Shown here piece after piece: positions 34,863-44,763 of a stretch of DNA of 64,000 nucleotides; the stretch's first letter is position 1, and each line of letters opens with the position of its first letter. The position numbers and the translations under genes are program-made. The notes under the pieces were generated by a model, which saw nothing but the letters and a program-made list of their open reading frames with translations, did no database searches and was not told the DNA's origin. The DNA comes from Nitratireductor sp. B36 (GTDB taxonomy: Bacteria > Pseudomonadota > Alphaproteobacteria > Rhizobiales > Rhizobiaceae). The stretch is from the NCBI RefSeq assembly GCF_020833685.1, contig NZ_JACKZY010000002.1, positions 434,001 to 498,000 on the forward strand, given 5' to 3'.

Positions 34863-35618
34863 ATGGAAAACGCTTACGGTACGCTGGCCTCGTGGGTTTA
34901 TCATCTCGACAAACCCATAGGCCGCTCTTTCGGGGATATTGAGTTCTATCGCGACCGCCTGGCGGGCTGCACCGGTCCGGTGCTCGAGCCTGCAGCCGGT
35001 AATGGCCGTGTTCTCATCCCGCTTCTTGAGGCCGGGTTTGATGTTCGCGGTTTCGATGCTTCCGAGGAGATGGTGGCCTACTGCCGTAGGGAATGTGAGG
35101 CGCGCAGCCTGCCGTCACCGGTCGACATCGCACGCTTCGAGGATTTCGAATATGAAACGCGGTTCGGTGCCGTCATCATTCCTGCGGGTTCCTTCCAGTT
35201 GATCACGGAGCCGCGGCAGGCGCTGACCGTGCTTGAGCGTTTCCGCAAGGCGCTTCTCCCCGGCGGCCGGCTGATCCTCGATCTCGATGCATTGGCATGT
35301 CTTGCGGACACCGCGCTCGCGGCGCGGCACTGGCAGACGAAGGACGACCTGCTTACACTCGTCGAAAGCCGGGTGGAGACCTGTTTCCAGCGCCAGACAA
35401 CGCTTTCGCAGCTGCGTTACGAGCATTGGCGCGAAGGCCGACTCGTGGCCAGCGAGATCCAGCTTTTTCACCTGCGTCTCTGGGGGCTCCTGGAATTCGA
35501 GCTGGCATTGCGCTCTGCCGGCTTCGCCGAGGTTGATGTCTTTGCGGACTATCGGACCGAGAGCGCTTTGGCGGCGGGTGCTTCCGTCTTTACCTTTGAG
35601 GCAGCCGCGCCGCTTTGA
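34863..35618 (+). CDS. Class I SAM-dependent methyltransferase
   Basis: A 251-residue methyltransferase. Motif I is VLEPAAGNGRVLIPLLEAGF, with the acidic end of strand 2 in VRGFDASEEMVAYCR; post-I and the FGAVIIPAGSFQLI strand 4 follow. AGGAAAG lies about 8 nt before the ATG at 34863; starts at 34800 and 34839 are possible. Substrate unknown; the C-terminal beta strands suggest a small molecule. Stands alone before petABC. Confidence 0.87.
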   Translation: MENAYGTLASWVYHLDKPIGRSFGDIEFYRDRLAGCTGPVLEPAAGNGRVLIPLLEAGFDVRGFDASEEMVAYCRRECEARSLPSPVDIARFEDFEYETRFGAVIIPAGSFQLITEPRQALTVLERFRKALLPGGRLILDLDALACLADTALAARHWQTKDDLLTLVESRVETCFQRQTTLSQLRYEHWREGRLVASEIQLFHLRLWGLLEFELALRSAGFAEVDVFADYRTESALAAGASVFTFEAAAPL

Positions 35619-35888
35619 GTGTGAGAGATCGTCGACCGAAACTTGGCAAAAGCGCCTGTATTGAAAAACAGGAGTTTTTAAGTCATCTTTATTCGCTGCG
35701 TTTTCCCCGCGACAATCTGCCCTGTAGGGTCGCCCCCGTCTGGACAAGTTCCTGCGTGGCGCATAGAAACCATCGAAAAATGCCGGGGGTAGAACCGGGC
35801 AGTTTCCGTCATGCGCGGGAGTTTGCTTGGGTTCGAGTGCAATAAGGCGTCCCCACCGGCCGACTCAAGGTGAAAGGATCGCAGTCCC

Positions 35889-36452
35889 GTGAGCGCTACC
35901 GATTCGACCGAACATACAAGGCGTGACTTTCTTTACGTCGCAACAGGCGTTGCCGGTGCCGTCGGTGCGGCTGGTGTTGCATGGCCGTTCATCGACCAGA
36001 TGCAGCCCGATGCCTCCACCCGCGCACTGGCGTCAATCCAGGTTGATGTGTCCGGCGTTGAGCCTGGCATGTCCCTGACCGTCAAATGGCGTGGCCGGCC
36101 TGTGTTCATCCGCAACCGGACGGAAAAGGAAATCGAGGAAGCGCGGGCGGTCGCACTGGAGGATCTGAAGGATCCAGTGGCGCGCAACGCCAACATTCCT
36201 GCTGACGCGCCTGCCACTGACATCGACCGCTCCGCGGGCGAGGGCAAGGAGAACTGGCTGGTGATGGTCGGCGTCTGCACGCATCTGGGCTGTGTGCCGC
36301 TTGGCCAGGCCGGCGATTTCGGCGGCTGGTTCTGCCCATGCCATGGTTCGCACTACGACACCGCCGGCCGTATCCGCAAAGGCCCGGCTCCGGAAAACCT
36401 TGCGGTTCCGACATTTGAATTTGTGTCCGACACCGTCATTCAGGTCGGCTAA
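35889..36452 (+). CDS. petA: Ubiquinol-cytochrome c reductase, Rieske iron-sulfur subunit
   Basis: A 187-residue Rieske protein of the bc1 complex. The 2Fe-2S ligands are in [11 protein letters not shown] and CPCHGSHYD. The N-terminus carries a twin-arginine-type signal anchor, [20 protein letters not shown], which stays as the membrane anchor. Start is GTG. First gene of petABC; 23 bp separate it from petB. The protein moves electrons from ubiquinol at the Qo site to cytochrome c1 on the periplasmic side. Confidence 0.97.
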   Translation: MSATDSTEHTRRDFLYVATGVAGAVGAAGVAWPFIDQMQPDASTRALASIQVDVSGVEPGMSLTVKWRGRPVFIRNRTEKEIEEARAVALEDLKDPVARNANIPADAPATDIDRSAGEGKENWLVMVGVCTHLGCVPLGQAGDFGGWFCPCHGSHYDTAGRIRKGPAPENLAVPTFEFVSDTVIQVG

Positions 36453-36475
36453 GGCTCGGCGAGAGGGGATTTTCT

Positions 36476-37759
36476 ATGAGCGCTGGACATTCGACCTATA
36501 CGCCCAAGAGCGGCCTCGGCCGTTGGATGGATGCGCGTTTGCCGCTTCCGCGTCTGGTCTATGATTCTTTCGTGGCCTATCCGGTGCCACGCAATCTCAA
36601 CTATGCGTACACATTCGGCGGTATTCTGACGCTGATGCTCGTTGCGCAGATCGTGACCGGCATCGTGCTGGCGATGCATTATGCCGCCAACACCGAGGTG
36701 GCCTTCAACTCGGTCGAGAAGATCATGCGTGATGTCAACTCCGGTTGGCTGATCCGCTACCTGCACTCCAATGGCGCGTCGATGTTCTTCATCGCCGTCT
36801 ACGTGCACATCTTCCGCGGCCTTTATTACGGTTCCTACAAGGCGCCGCGAGAGCTCCTGTGGATCCTCGGCTGCATCATCTATCTCCTCATGATGGCGAC
36901 CGCTTTCATGGGTTACGTGCTTCCCTGGGGCCAGATGAGCTTCTGGGGCGCGACGGTGATCACCGGCTTCTTCACGGCCATCCCCGTTGTAGGTGACTGG
37001 ATTCAGCAGCTCCTGCTCGGCGGCTTCGCGGTCGACAATCCGACGCTGAACCGCTTCTTCTCGCTGCACTACCTTCTGCCCTTCATGATCGCCGGCGTCG
37101 TCGTGCTGCATGTCTGGGCGCTGCATGTCACCGGTCAGACCAATCCGACCGGCATCGAAGTGAAGCAGAAGACCGACACCGTGGCCTTCACGCCCTATGC
37201 GACCGTCAAGGATGCGTTCGCCATGGTCGTGTTCCTGGCTCTGTTCGCCTATTTCGTCTTCTACATTCCGAACTTCCTTGGTCACCCGGATAACTACATC
37301 GAGGCTGACGCGCTGAAGACCCCGGCGCACATCGTTCCGGAATGGTACTTCCTGCCGTTCTACGCGATCCTGCGCGCCATCACCTTCAACATCGGGCCTA
37401 TCGATTCCAAGCTCGGTGGTGTTCTGGCCATGTTCGGCGCCATCGCGGTCCTGTTCGTCGTGCCATGGCTCGACACCTCGAAGGTTCGTTCAGCGGTTTA
37501 TCGTCCCTGGTACAAGCTGTTTTTCTGGCTTTTCGTCATCAATGCAATCTTCCTGGGCTGGCTCGGATCTCGTCCTGCGGAGGGTGTCTATGTGGCGATG
37601 GCTCAGGGGGCGACGCTCTACTACTTCGCCTTCTTCATCGTGATCATGCCGGTTCTGGGTCTGGTCGAGACGCCCCGCCGCCTGCCCAATTCCATCACGG
37701 AAGCGGTGCTGGAGAAGAAGTCCGCCGGCGTGCCGGCCACAGAACAGGCAAAGGGCTGA
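36476..37759 (+). CDS. petB: Ubiquinol-cytochrome c reductase, cytochrome b
   Basis: A 427-residue cytochrome b with eight membrane helices. The four haem-ligand histidines appear in [20 protein letters not shown] (second of the first pair) and [20 protein letters not shown], and the Qo-site motif PEWYF is in [16 protein letters not shown]. Unlike the fused cytochrome b/c1 of Bradyrhizobium (fbcH), the b and c1 genes are separate here. Central gene of petABC. Confidence 0.98.
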   Translation: MSAGHSTYTPKSGLGRWMDARLPLPRLVYDSFVAYPVPRNLNYAYTFGGILTLMLVAQIVTGIVLAMHYAANTEVAFNSVEKIMRDVNSGWLIRYLHSNGASMFFIAVYVHIFRGLYYGSYKAPRELLWILGCIIYLLMMATAFMGYVLPWGQMSFWGATVITGFFTAIPVVGDWIQQLLLGGFAVDNPTLNRFFSLHYLLPFMIAGVVVLHVWALHVTGQTNPTGIEVKQKTDTVAFTPYATVKDAFAMVVFLALFAYFVFYIPNFLGHPDNYIEADALKTPAHIVPEWYFLPFYAILRAITFNIGPIDSKLGGVLAMFGAIAVLFVVPWLDTSKVRSAVYRPWYKLFFWLFVINAIFLGWLGSRPAEGVYVAMAQGATLYYFAFFIVIMPVLGLVETPRRLPNSITEAVLEKKSAGVPATEQAKG

Positions 37760-37788
37760 GCGAGAGAATGCGCAAAGGGATTTTCGCA

Positions 37789-38613
37789 ATGAAAAGCATC
37801 CTCAACGGATTGGCTGCGCTCGGCCTCGGCCTGGCTGCGGTCACGGCAGCAAACGCGGCCGAGTATCCGATCAAGAAGCCGGTCGAGCAGGACTGGTCCT
37901 TCGCTGGCCCGTTCGGAACCTATGACAAGGGCCAGCTGCAGCGCGGGTTCAAGGTTTACCGTGAGGTCTGTGCGGCCTGTCACTCGATGAACCTTGTGGC
38001 GTTCCGCAATCTTGAGGATCTGGGCTATTCCGAGGCCCAGGTTCGTGCGATCGCAGCCGAATACGAGGTCGAGGACGGCCCGGATGATTCCGGAGACATG
38101 TTCATGCGTGCTGCAAAGCCGTCTGACCGTTTCCCGGCACCGTTCGCCAACCCGCAGCAGGCCGCCGCCTCCAACAATGGAGCGGTTCCACCGGACTTTT
38201 CGCTGATTGCCAAGGCGCGCGCCGTGGAGCGGGGTTTCCCGACCTTCGTCTTCGACATCTTCACACAGTATGCCGAAGCTGGTCCGGATTATATCCACGC
38301 TCTTCTCACGGGCTATGAGGAAGATTCCCACGGGCACGAGGTTCCGGAAGGCACCTATTACAACCCGTATTTCATCTCCTCAGCCTCGCTTGCAATGGCA
38401 CCTCCGCTTTCTGAGGGCATGGTCACCTATGATGACGGTGCGCCCGAGACTGTTGACCAGTATGCCCGTGACGTTGCAGCGTTCCTCATGTGGGCAGCCG
38501 AGCCCCACCTGGAAGCCCGCAAGTCCACCGGATTTGTGGTCATGGTCTTCCTTCTGCTCTTTGGTGGACTGATGTATCTCACCAAACGCAAGATCTGGGC
38601 GGACGTCCATTAA
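37789..38613 (+). CDS. petC: Ubiquinol-cytochrome c reductase, cytochrome c1
   Basis: A 274-residue cytochrome c1. A cleavable signal (LAALGLGLAAVTAANAAEYP) is followed by the haem-binding CAACH in YREVCAACHSMNLVAF, the axial methionine region SASLAMAPPLSEGMV, and one C-terminal anchor helix ending LTKRKIWADVH. ATG 37789 has AAGGGA 8 nt upstream; ATG 37768 would lengthen the signal by 7 residues. Last gene of petABC, followed by a strong terminator. Confidence 0.97.
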   Translation: MKSILNGLAALGLGLAAVTAANAAEYPIKKPVEQDWSFAGPFGTYDKGQLQRGFKVYREVCAACHSMNLVAFRNLEDLGYSEAQVRAIAAEYEVEDGPDDSGDMFMRAAKPSDRFPAPFANPQQAAASNNGAVPPDFSLIAKARAVERGFPTFVFDIFTQYAEAGPDYIHALLTGYEEDSHGHEVPEGTYYNPYFISSASLAMAPPLSEGMVTYDDGAPETVDQYARDVAAFLMWAAEPHLEARKSTGFVVMVFLLLFGGLMYLTKRKIWADVH

Positions 38614-38640
38614 GGCGCCTGCAAGGCAAGAAAAAACAGG

Positions 38641-38668
38641 AAGGGCGCTTGAAGCGCCCTTTTCTTTT
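38641..38668 (+). terminator. Rho-independent terminator of petABC
   Basis: Perfect complementary arms AAGGGCGCTT (38641-38650) and AAGCGCCCTT (38652-38661) followed by TTCTTTT; the realistic hairpin has an 8-bp stem and a TTGAA loop. It lies 28 bp after the petC stop and about 45 bp before apt. Confidence 0.9.
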
Positions 38669-38711
38669 GCTTCGCAACGCGGCAAGAACTATCTGAACCG
38701 GGGCAGGGTAC

Positions 38712-39263
38712 ATGGCAGCTTCTCAGACACTTCAAGACACGCTTCTTTCCGCGATCCGCACCATTCCGGATTATCCGAAGCCGGGCATTCTGTTTCGCGA
38801 TATCACGACCTTGCTTGGCAATGCGCGCGCATTTCGCCGGGCCGTGGACGAACTGGTCCATCCCTATGCGGGTGCCAAGGTCGACAAGGTTGCTGGGATC
38901 GAGGCACGCGGCTTCATCCTTGGAGGAGCGATTGCGCACCAGCTCTCTTCGGGTTTTGTGCCGATCCGCAAGAAGGGCAAGCTGCCGCACGACACGGTGC
39001 GCGTTGCCTACAGTCTCGAATATGGCATCGACGAAATGGAGATGCACAAGGATGCGGTGACGCCGGGCGAAAAGGTCATTCTGGTCGATGACCTCATTGC
39101 CACCGGTGGAACCGCCGAAGGTGCGGTCAAGCTCCTCACGCAGATGGGAGCCGACATCGTGGCAGCCTGTTTCGTGATAGACCTGCCTGATCTTGGCGGA
39201 CGGGCCAAGCTGGAAGCGCTTGGCGTCGATGTTCACACACTGATCGCTTTTGAGGGCGAGTGA
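38712..39263 (+). CDS. apt: Adenine phosphoribosyltransferase
   Basis: A 183-residue type I phosphoribosyltransferase that converts adenine and PRPP to AMP. The PRPP loop is [18 protein letters not shown], and [17 protein letters not shown] and [17 protein letters not shown] are the family's substrate loops. It follows the petABC terminator, so it probably has its own promoter. Convergent with a MaoC gene, 7 bp apart. Confidence 0.97.
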   Translation: MAASQTLQDTLLSAIRTIPDYPKPGILFRDITTLLGNARAFRRAVDELVHPYAGAKVDKVAGIEARGFILGGAIAHQLSSGFVPIRKKGKLPHDTVRVAYSLEYGIDEMEMHKDAVTPGEKVILVDDLIATGGTAEGAVKLLTQMGADIVAACFVIDLPDLGGRAKLEALGVDVHTLIAFEGE

Positions 39264-39270
39264 GACCGGT

Positions 39271-39741
39271 TCAGCCGGCTTTCATCAGCACACCGTTTTC
39301 AAAGCTCATCACGGGCTCGCCATCTGCGCCGTGTGCCGCAGCGGAAAGCGAGACCAGATGCCAGCCGGGGCGGGAGGCCAGGGGACGATGGCCGGTCACG
39401 GCCCGCGTGAACGTGATCGTGTCTCCCTCGTAGACAGGCTTCAACCATTTCAGATTGGAAAAGCCGGGCGAAGGGCCGAATTCGGGTTTCTCGCCGGGTC
39501 CTTCCCACGGGCCGAACGCATCGCGTTCGATGCCGATCAGATTGTACCGCATCCACATGGCGCATGTATGCCAGCCGGAGGCGCATAGACGGCCGAACAC
39601 GCTGTCGCGCGCTGCCTCTGCATCGGTGTGAAACGGTTGCGGATCGAACTGGCGACCGAACGCTATGATCTCGTCGGCTGTAAACGTATGAGTGCCCAGC
39701 GTTATTGTTTCGCCTAAGCGGAGAAACCGATCGAGGCTCAT
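39271..39741 (-). CDS. MaoC-family (R)-hydratase-like protein (second of pair)
   Basis: A 156-residue single hot-dog domain of the MaoC type. FGRQFDPQPFHTDAEAARDS holds the conserved D-x-x-x-x-H hydratase motif, and ASGWHTCAMWMRYN follows as in its neighbour. It overlaps the upstream paralogue by 4 bp. The likely activity is hydration of an enoyl-CoA; two adjacent copies may form a heterodimer with two half domains. Confidence 0.9.
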   Translation of the reverse strand: MSLDRFLRLGETITLGTHTFTADEIIAFGRQFDPQPFHTDAEAARDSVFGRLCASGWHTCAMWMRYNLIGIERDAFGPWEGPGEKPEFGPSPGFSNLKWLKPVYEGDTITFTRAVTGHRPLASRPGWHLVSLSAAAHGADGEPVMSFENGVLMKAG

Positions 39742-40205
39742 GCCGGGTCTCCCGTATTGCGCATTCTGAACATGATCGGGTTCTCCATCTCCATCACCGT
39801 TTCGCCGCGCTGGTTGGTGATCAGATGCCGGAAAGTGACGAGACCGATGCCGGGCCGCGATTTCAATGCCCGCCGTTCGAGCACGGTGGCTTTCCCCGTC
39901 AGTGTGTCGCCGGCGATCACAGGACGCCTCCAGCGGGCCTCGGTGATGCCTGGAGAGCCCTGCGAGGTGGAGTCCACCAACAACGCGTCATAGAGCATGC
40001 GCATGAAGATGGCGCAGCTATGCCAGCCGGAGGCCGATAAGCCGCCAAGAATGCTGGCTTTCCCCGCTTCTTCGTCCAGATGCATGGGTTGCGCGTCGAA
40101 CTGGCGTGCGAAGTCCTTGATCTCTTCGGCACCAACGGTTTTTTCGCCGAAGGGAATGGTCACTCCGGGCTCAAGGTCTTCAAACGCCCACTTTTTGTCA
40201 GTCAT
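39738..40205 (-). CDS. MaoC-family (R)-hydratase-like protein (first of pair)
   Basis: A 155-residue MaoC hot-dog protein, paralogue of the next gene. The hydratase motif is FARQFDAQPMHLDEEAGKAS, followed by ASGWHSCAIFMRML. It also has the FGEKTVGAEEIKDF segment at the N-terminus. Head of a two-gene operon. Substrate unknown; no other fatty-acid or CoA gene is nearby to suggest one. Confidence 0.9.
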   Translation of the reverse strand: MTDKKWAFEDLEPGVTIPFGEKTVGAEEIKDFARQFDAQPMHLDEEAGKASILGGLSASGWHSCAIFMRMLYDALLVDSTSQGSPGITEARWRRPVIAGDTLTGKATVLERRALKSRPGIGLVTFRHLITNQRGETVMEMENPIMFRMRNTGDPA

Positions 40206-40288
40206 GGTTCAATCCTGTTCAGGCTTGAACCTTATGGCCGCAAGCAGTGCATTCTTCAAGCACCGGATGGAGAAGATTGCCAAGCTTG

Positions 40289-40476
40289 GACGCTACAGAG
40301 CCGCGCGTCTTATAAGACGCGCAAAGGACGCTGTAGTACTTTCAAATGAATTCATTTGAAAGCGACATGCATTAGATCGCCGTGCGTCCATTCGGACGCA
40401 CAAAGGAGGATCTAAACTATTGATGGAGCATCGGAATAATCCGAAAACCGGATTCCACTTTTCGGTTCGATGCTCT
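40289..40476. repeat. Mosaic of inverted repeats, RIME-like intergenic element
   Basis: Four palindromic units in 190 bp. Unit 1: perfect 20-bp palindrome at 40303-40322, nested inside arms CTACAG (40292-40297) and CTGTAG (40331-40336). Unit 2: perfect 24-bp palindrome at 40339-40362. Unit 3: GTGCGTCC (40382-40389) with GGACGCAC (40394-40401). Unit 4: GAGCATCG (40426-40433) with CGATGCTC (40468-40475), enclosing AATCCG/CGGATT. This fits the rhizobial intergenic mosaic elements. The end of unit 4 overlaps the first base of the corA stop codon. Confidence 0.7.
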
Positions 40477-41446
40477 AGAGCCAGCCGCGGCGTTTGAAAT
40501 ACCAGAAGGGCAGAAGAGCGGAGAGCACCATCAGCCCAAGGGCGAAGGGATAGCCGAGCGGCCAATGCAGTTCCGGCATGATATCGAAGTTCATGCCATA
40601 GACCGAGGCGACAAGCGTCGGCGGAAGGAAGATGACGGCCACCACGGAGAATATCTTGATGATGGCGCTCTGTTCGATGCTGATCATGCCAAGGGTCGCA
40701 TCAAGCAGAAAACCGATCTTCTGTGAGAGCCCTGTCGTATGATCGGCAAGCGAGGCGATGTCGCGCGAAAGGGTTTTGATGCGCGCGCGTTCGTCCTTGC
40801 CGCTGCGGCCCGAGACCGCGCTCAGGAAGCCGGAAAGACGCTGCATGGTGAGAAGACTGTCCTGCAGTTTTGAGATCAGATCCTCTTTGCGGCCAATCCG
40901 GCGGAGGAGGATCTGGAAGTCACGGTCGCGTTTGGAGGCCTTCTTTTCGGAAGGATGAAAAATGCCTTTCGAAAGTTCTAGAATTTCGCGGCCCGCCCGT
41001 TCCAGAATGTCGGCAAGCCGGTCAGTGATGACTTCCAGAAGATTGATCAGCACCGCCTCACCATTGGTACACCCAAGGGCGGCTTTCGCCGCTCTCTGGG
41101 GGAGGATCTGGAAGGCGCTGGGTTCGTGGAATCGAAGTGTGACCAGCGTGCCCGCGGGACTGAGAATGAAGGTTACGGGCCCCATCTCCGGCTGGTCGCC
41201 GTCTGCCCTTGCCGGCAGGGTTGCCGTCATGTAGTGCGCGCCGTCTTCGCTATAGAGCCGGCTTGAGATTTCGATTTCTTCCATGTCGGCACGCGTCGGA
41301 ATTGCGATCCCGAACCATGCTTCGACGGTCCTCTCTTCCTCCGGGGAGGGGGAAAGCATATCGACCCAGACGATTGAGTCCTGGTCAACAGATGCCAGTG
41401 CGACTGAATTCAGACGTTCGTTCTGGAGACTATAGGCCTTGATCAT
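40475..41446 (-). CDS. corA: CorA-family divalent cation transporter
   Basis: A 323-residue CorA-type Mg2+/Co2+/Ni2+ channel. The long N-terminal cytoplasmic funnel is followed by two C-terminal membrane helices (about residues 263-285 and 295-315) joined by the diagnostic YGMNF loop. The end WYFKRRGWL is the usual basic tail. The stop codon lies within the outer arm of the repeat mosaic at 40289-40476. No Mg-sensing leader is visible upstream. Confidence 0.94.
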   Translation of the reverse strand: MIKAYSLQNERLNSVALASVDQDSIVWVDMLSPSPEEERTVEAWFGIAIPTRADMEEIEISSRLYSEDGAHYMTATLPARADGDQPEMGPVTFILSPAGTLVTLRFHEPSAFQILPQRAAKAALGCTNGEAVLINLLEVITDRLADILERAGREILELSKGIFHPSEKKASKRDRDFQILLRRIGRKEDLISKLQDSLLTMQRLSGFLSAVSGRSGKDERARIKTLSRDIASLADHTTGLSQKIGFLLDATLGMISIEQSAIIKIFSVVAVIFLPPTLVASVYGMNFDIMPELHWPLGYPFALGLMVLSALLPFWYFKRRGWL

Positions 41447-41532
41447 TGCTTCGTTCCCTCAAACCGGGAATGAAGATTTCCGGCTATTGGCGCGCCGTCA
41501 AGACCAGGTCCTTCTGGCCAGTCGGTATGCGG

Positions 41533-42636
41533 TCAGGTGTTGAACTTGAACAGCATCACGTCACCGTCCGTCACCACATACTCCTTGCCCTCATCGCGCG
41601 CCTTGCCGGCCTCTCGGGCAGCCACTTCACCGCCGAGAGTGACAAAGTCTTCGTAGCCGATGGTCTGCGCACGAATGAAGCCGCGTTCGAAATCCGTGTG
41701 GATCACGCCGGCGGCCTGCGGAGCCTTTGCGCCCTTCTGCACCGTCCAGGCCCGGGTTTCCTTGGGGCCTGAAGTAAAGAAGGTGATCAGGTCGAGCAGT
41801 TCGTAGCCGGCACGGATCAGACGGTCGAGGCCGGGCTCTTCCAGCCCCATTGCCTCCAGATATTCAGCCGCTTCCTCATCGGCAAGCTGGGCCACCTCGG
41901 CTTCGATGGCGGCGGAAATCACCACCGTCATCGCACCCTGCGCCTTTGCCATTTCCTCCACGCGCTTGCTCTGGGCATTGCCTTCGGCAGCGTCGCCCTC
42001 GGCCACATTGCACACATAGAGCACTGGCTTTGAGGTCAGCAGGTTGAGGCCGCGCAGGATCTTCAGATCCTCCGCCGCGATGCCGTCCAGAAGCACGCGC
42101 ACCGGCTTGCCGTCCTGAAGCAGCGCCAGTGCCTGCTCCATCATGGGCAGAAGCGTCTGGGCTTCCTTGTCCTTGCCGGTGGCGCGCTTCTGCATCTGCA
42201 GGGTGCGCCGTTCCAGGCTTTCGAGGTCGGCGAGCATCAGCTCCGTCTCGACGGTCTCGGCGTCCGCCACCGGGTCGATTCGACCCTCCACATGGGTGAT
42301 GTCGTCATCCTCGAAACAGCGCAGCACATGCACGATGGCGTCTACTTCGCGGATATTGGCCAGAAACTGATTTCCCAGTCCTTCGCCCTTGGAAGCGCCG
42401 CGCACGAGGCCGGCAATGTCGACAAAGGAAATGCGGGTCGGAATGACCTCCTTGGAACCGGTCACACCGGCAATCTTCTTCAGACGCGGGTCCGGCACGG
42501 CCACTTCGCCCGTGTTGGGCTCGATGGTGCAGAACGGGTAGTTGGCAGCCTGTGCGGCGGCCGTTTTGGTAAGCGCGTTGAAGAGCGTCGACTTGCCAAC
42601 ATTGGGCAGACCGACGATGCCGCATTTGAAACCCAT
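41533..42636 (-). CDS. ychF: Redox-regulated ATPase YchF (OLA1 family)
   Basis: A 367-residue Obg-like ATPase. G1 is [19 protein letters not shown]3 is [18 protein letters not shown], and the C-terminal TGS domain is present ([20 protein letters not shown]). YchF prefers ATP over GTP and binds ribosomes. It follows pth by 3 bp, at the end of the rplY-pth-ychF operon, an order common in this class. Confidence 0.97.
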   Translation of the reverse strand: MGFKCGIVGLPNVGKSTLFNALTKTAAAQAANYPFCTIEPNTGEVAVPDPRLKKIAGVTGSKEVIPTRISFVDIAGLVRGASKGEGLGNQFLANIREVDAIVHVLRCFEDDDITHVEGRIDPVADAETVETELMLADLESLERRTLQMQKRATGKDKEAQTLLPMMEQALALLQDGKPVRVLLDGIAAEDLKILRGLNLLTSKPVLYVCNVAEGDAAEGNAQSKRVEEMAKAQGAMTVVISAAIEAEVAQLADEEAAEYLEAMGLEEPGLDRLIRAGYELLDLITFFTSGPKETRAWTVQKGAKAPQAAGVIHTDFERGFIRAQTIGYEDFVTLGGEVAAREAGKARDEGKEYVVTDGDVMLFKFNT

Positions 42637-42639
42637 TTC

Positions 42640-43359
42640 CTATTCCTTCTGGCCGAGGAGTTTTTTGAGCATGGCTGCCATCGGGCCGCTCTCGGGGAGG
42701 GAGGCGGAAGGCCCCTTCTGCCGCGCCTGGCGGATGTGGCTCTGTTGTTTGGCGGGCTTGCTGTCCCGTTTTTCGGCCGGCTCTGCGCCGGCACCCTTCA
42801 CCGCAAGGCTGACCCGGTTCATGAAACCCGCTTCGTCGCCTTCGGCAAGCATTGCGATATTGTCTGCGATGGCGTCCAGCATCGGTTCAAGCCAGGCCTG
42901 GTCCGCCTTGGCGAAGTCGCCCAGCACATGCGCGTTCACACGCGCCTTGTCGCCCGGGTGGCCGATGCCGATGCGCACGCGGCGGTAATCCTTGCCGCAA
43001 TGGGCGTCGATCGACTTGATGCCGTTGTGGCCGCCCGAGCCGCCGCCCGTCTTGATGCGCAGCTTGCCGGGCGCGAGGTCGAGCTCGTCATAAAAAACGA
43101 TCAGATCGTCGAGATCGATCTTGTAGAAGCGCATGGCTTCGCCAATCGCCTGGCCTGAGAGGTTCATGAAGGTCTGCGGCTTGATGAGCAGAACCTTCTC
43201 GCCGCCGATGCGGCCTTCGGCCACCAGCGCGGTGAACTTCTTCGACCATGACGAAAAACTATGGCGGCGCGCAATCGCGTCCGCCGCCATAAAACCGACA
43301 TTGTGCCGGTGCCGTTCGTATTGCTGGCCGGGATTGCCGAGCCCTGCAATAAGCAGCAT
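42640..43359 (-). CDS. pth: Peptidyl-tRNA hydrolase
   Basis: A 239-residue Pth that releases peptides from prematurely dropped tRNAs. The catalytic region is [20 protein letters not shown] with the active-site histidine, then [12 protein letters not shown] and [20 protein letters not shown], and [20 protein letters not shown]. It has a basic C-terminal tail of about 50 residues ([20 protein letters not shown]) as in other rhizobial Pth. Middle of the rplY-pth-ychF operon. Confidence 0.97.
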   Translation of the reverse strand: MLLIAGLGNPGQQYERHRHNVGFMAADAIARRHSFSSWSKKFTALVAEGRIGGEKVLLIKPQTFMNLSGQAIGEAMRFYKIDLDDLIVFYDELDLAPGKLRIKTGGGSGGHNGIKSIDAHCGKDYRRVRIGIGHPGDKARVNAHVLGDFAKADQAWLEPMLDAIADNIAMLAEGDEAGFMNRVSLAVKGAGAEPAEKRDSKPAKQQSHIRQARQKGPSASLPESGPMAAMLKKLLGQKE

Positions 43360-43383
43360 GAGGTTTCGCAGGAAAGGGGAGGA

Positions 43384-44034
43384 TTACTCCTCGCCCTCGC
43401 CCTCCTTCTCTTCAGCCTCGACTTCAGCTTCGTCCTCGTCAGCCTCGGACTCTTCCGACTTGAGGCCGGCAGGGGCTGCGATGGTTGCGATGGTGAAGTC
43501 GCGGTCTGTGATGGTCGGCTGAACACCCTCGGGGAGTTTGACGGTAGAGATGTGAGCGGAATCGCCGATATCCATACCGTCCAGATCAACCTCGATGTAT
43601 TCGGGGATGGCCGTAGCGGGGCAGGTGAACTCGACCTCGTGGCGCACAACGTTGAGAACACCGCCGCGCTTGATGCCCGGAGCGGTCTCTTCGTTGATGA
43701 AGTGAACCGGCACGTTCACGGTAACGACCGTTCCCTTGCCGATGCGCAGGAAGTCCACATGCATGACGAAATCGCGGACGGGATCAAGCTGATAGTCCTT
43801 CGGAAGGACCTGAATCTTCTTGCCGTCGACGTCGATGGTGGCAATCGTGGTGAGGAAGCCGCCGCCGAAAATCTTCATGGACACTTCCTTGTAGGGAAGC
43901 GTGATGGAAAGCGGGGCATCCTTCTCGCCGTAGATCACGGCAGGAACTTTACCGTTGCGCCGAATAGCCCGGGCGGACCCCTTACCGACCCGTTCGCGCG
44001 CCTCGGCCTTCAGCTCGTAGCTCTGATGGCTCAT
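43384..44034 (-). CDS. rplY: 50S ribosomal protein L25/general stress protein Ctc
   Basis: A 216-residue L25 of the long Ctc type: the 5S-RNA-binding L25 domain ([20 protein letters not shown] and [10 protein letters not shown]) plus the C-terminal TL5 beta domain and an acidic tail of about 25 residues ([20 protein letters not shown]). AAAGGA precedes the ATG. First gene of the rplY-pth-ychF operon. Confidence 0.97.
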   Translation of the reverse strand: MSHQSYELKAEARERVGKGSARAIRRNGKVPAVIYGEKDAPLSITLPYKEVSMKIFGGGFLTTIATIDVDGKKIQVLPKDYQLDPVRDFVMHVDFLRIGKGTVVTVNVPVHFINEETAPGIKRGGVLNVVRHEVEFTCPATAIPEYIEVDLDGMDIGDSAHISTVKLPEGVQPTITDRDFTIATIAAPAGLKSEESEADEDEAEVEAEEKEGEGEE

Positions 44035-44238
44035 GGCCTATCCTTTCATGTTTTGGAGCGCTCCCGCGCAATCGGGGAACGTGAAAGCCTTCCGAATAAG
44101 AAACAGGCGGCGCATGATGCACTGCCTGAATACCGAAATCGCTCGGACGGACTTCCGCCCGCGTTGCCTCCAAGGGTGTCTACGCGGACGGCGGGTCTAT
44201 AGCCGATGCAAGGGGTATGTGCAAGGGCGCAAGCCCTT

Positions 44239-44661
44239 TCAGCCCATGGCCGCCGGCTGGATGGGCTGCGGTGGCCGGCCGCTGGTTTTTTCAGCGCTGA
44301 CGCGTGCGTCATACATTGCCCGGGCCGCTTCCATTCTGCCGGCGTTGGCGAGGGCAAACTGTTTCAATGCCGAAAGCGGTTGAGCAAGCTCATGCCCGAA
44401 GGCAGTCAATCGGTATTCCACGCTCGGGGGCACCGTCGGATGTTCGATGCGCTCAAGAAAGCCATCGCGTTCGAGGGCCCTGAGCGAACTTGTCAAAACC
44501 TTCTGCGAAATTCCATCCACGCGCCGTTTCAGCGCGTTGAAGCGCAACGGTTCCTCGTTGAGGCGCTCAATGATCAAAGATGTCCATTTGTCTCCGATCA
44601 ACGACAGAACCTCGCTGATCGGTCGGCAGTTTTCAGAGATGTGTCCGTGACGTGGTTTCAT
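44239..44661 (-). CDS. HxlR-family winged-helix transcriptional regulator
   Basis: A 140-residue HxlR regulator. The domain starts ENCRPISEVLSLIGDKWTSL with the redox-type cysteine four residues before the helix, then NALKRRVDGISQKVLTSSLR and ERDGFLERIEHPTVPP. ATG 44661 has AGAAGG 7 nt upstream. It is divergent from the FMN reductase gene, with 102 bp between the two starts, and most likely controls it in response to electrophiles or quinones. Confidence 0.92.
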   Translation of the reverse strand: MKPRHGHISENCRPISEVLSLIGDKWTSLIIERLNEEPLRFNALKRRVDGISQKVLTSSLRALERDGFLERIEHPTVPPSVEYRLTAFGHELAQPLSALKQFALANAGRMEAARAMYDARVSAEKTSGRPPQPIQPAAMG

Positions 44662-44763
44662 AAAGGTGCCTTCTTGCAACCCGCTTTCCTCTGCCAGATA
44701 TAGGGGCGGTTACTAAAAGATACCACCGGGAAATTGAGCCCGGGCGGACAGAGGAATGATGCT

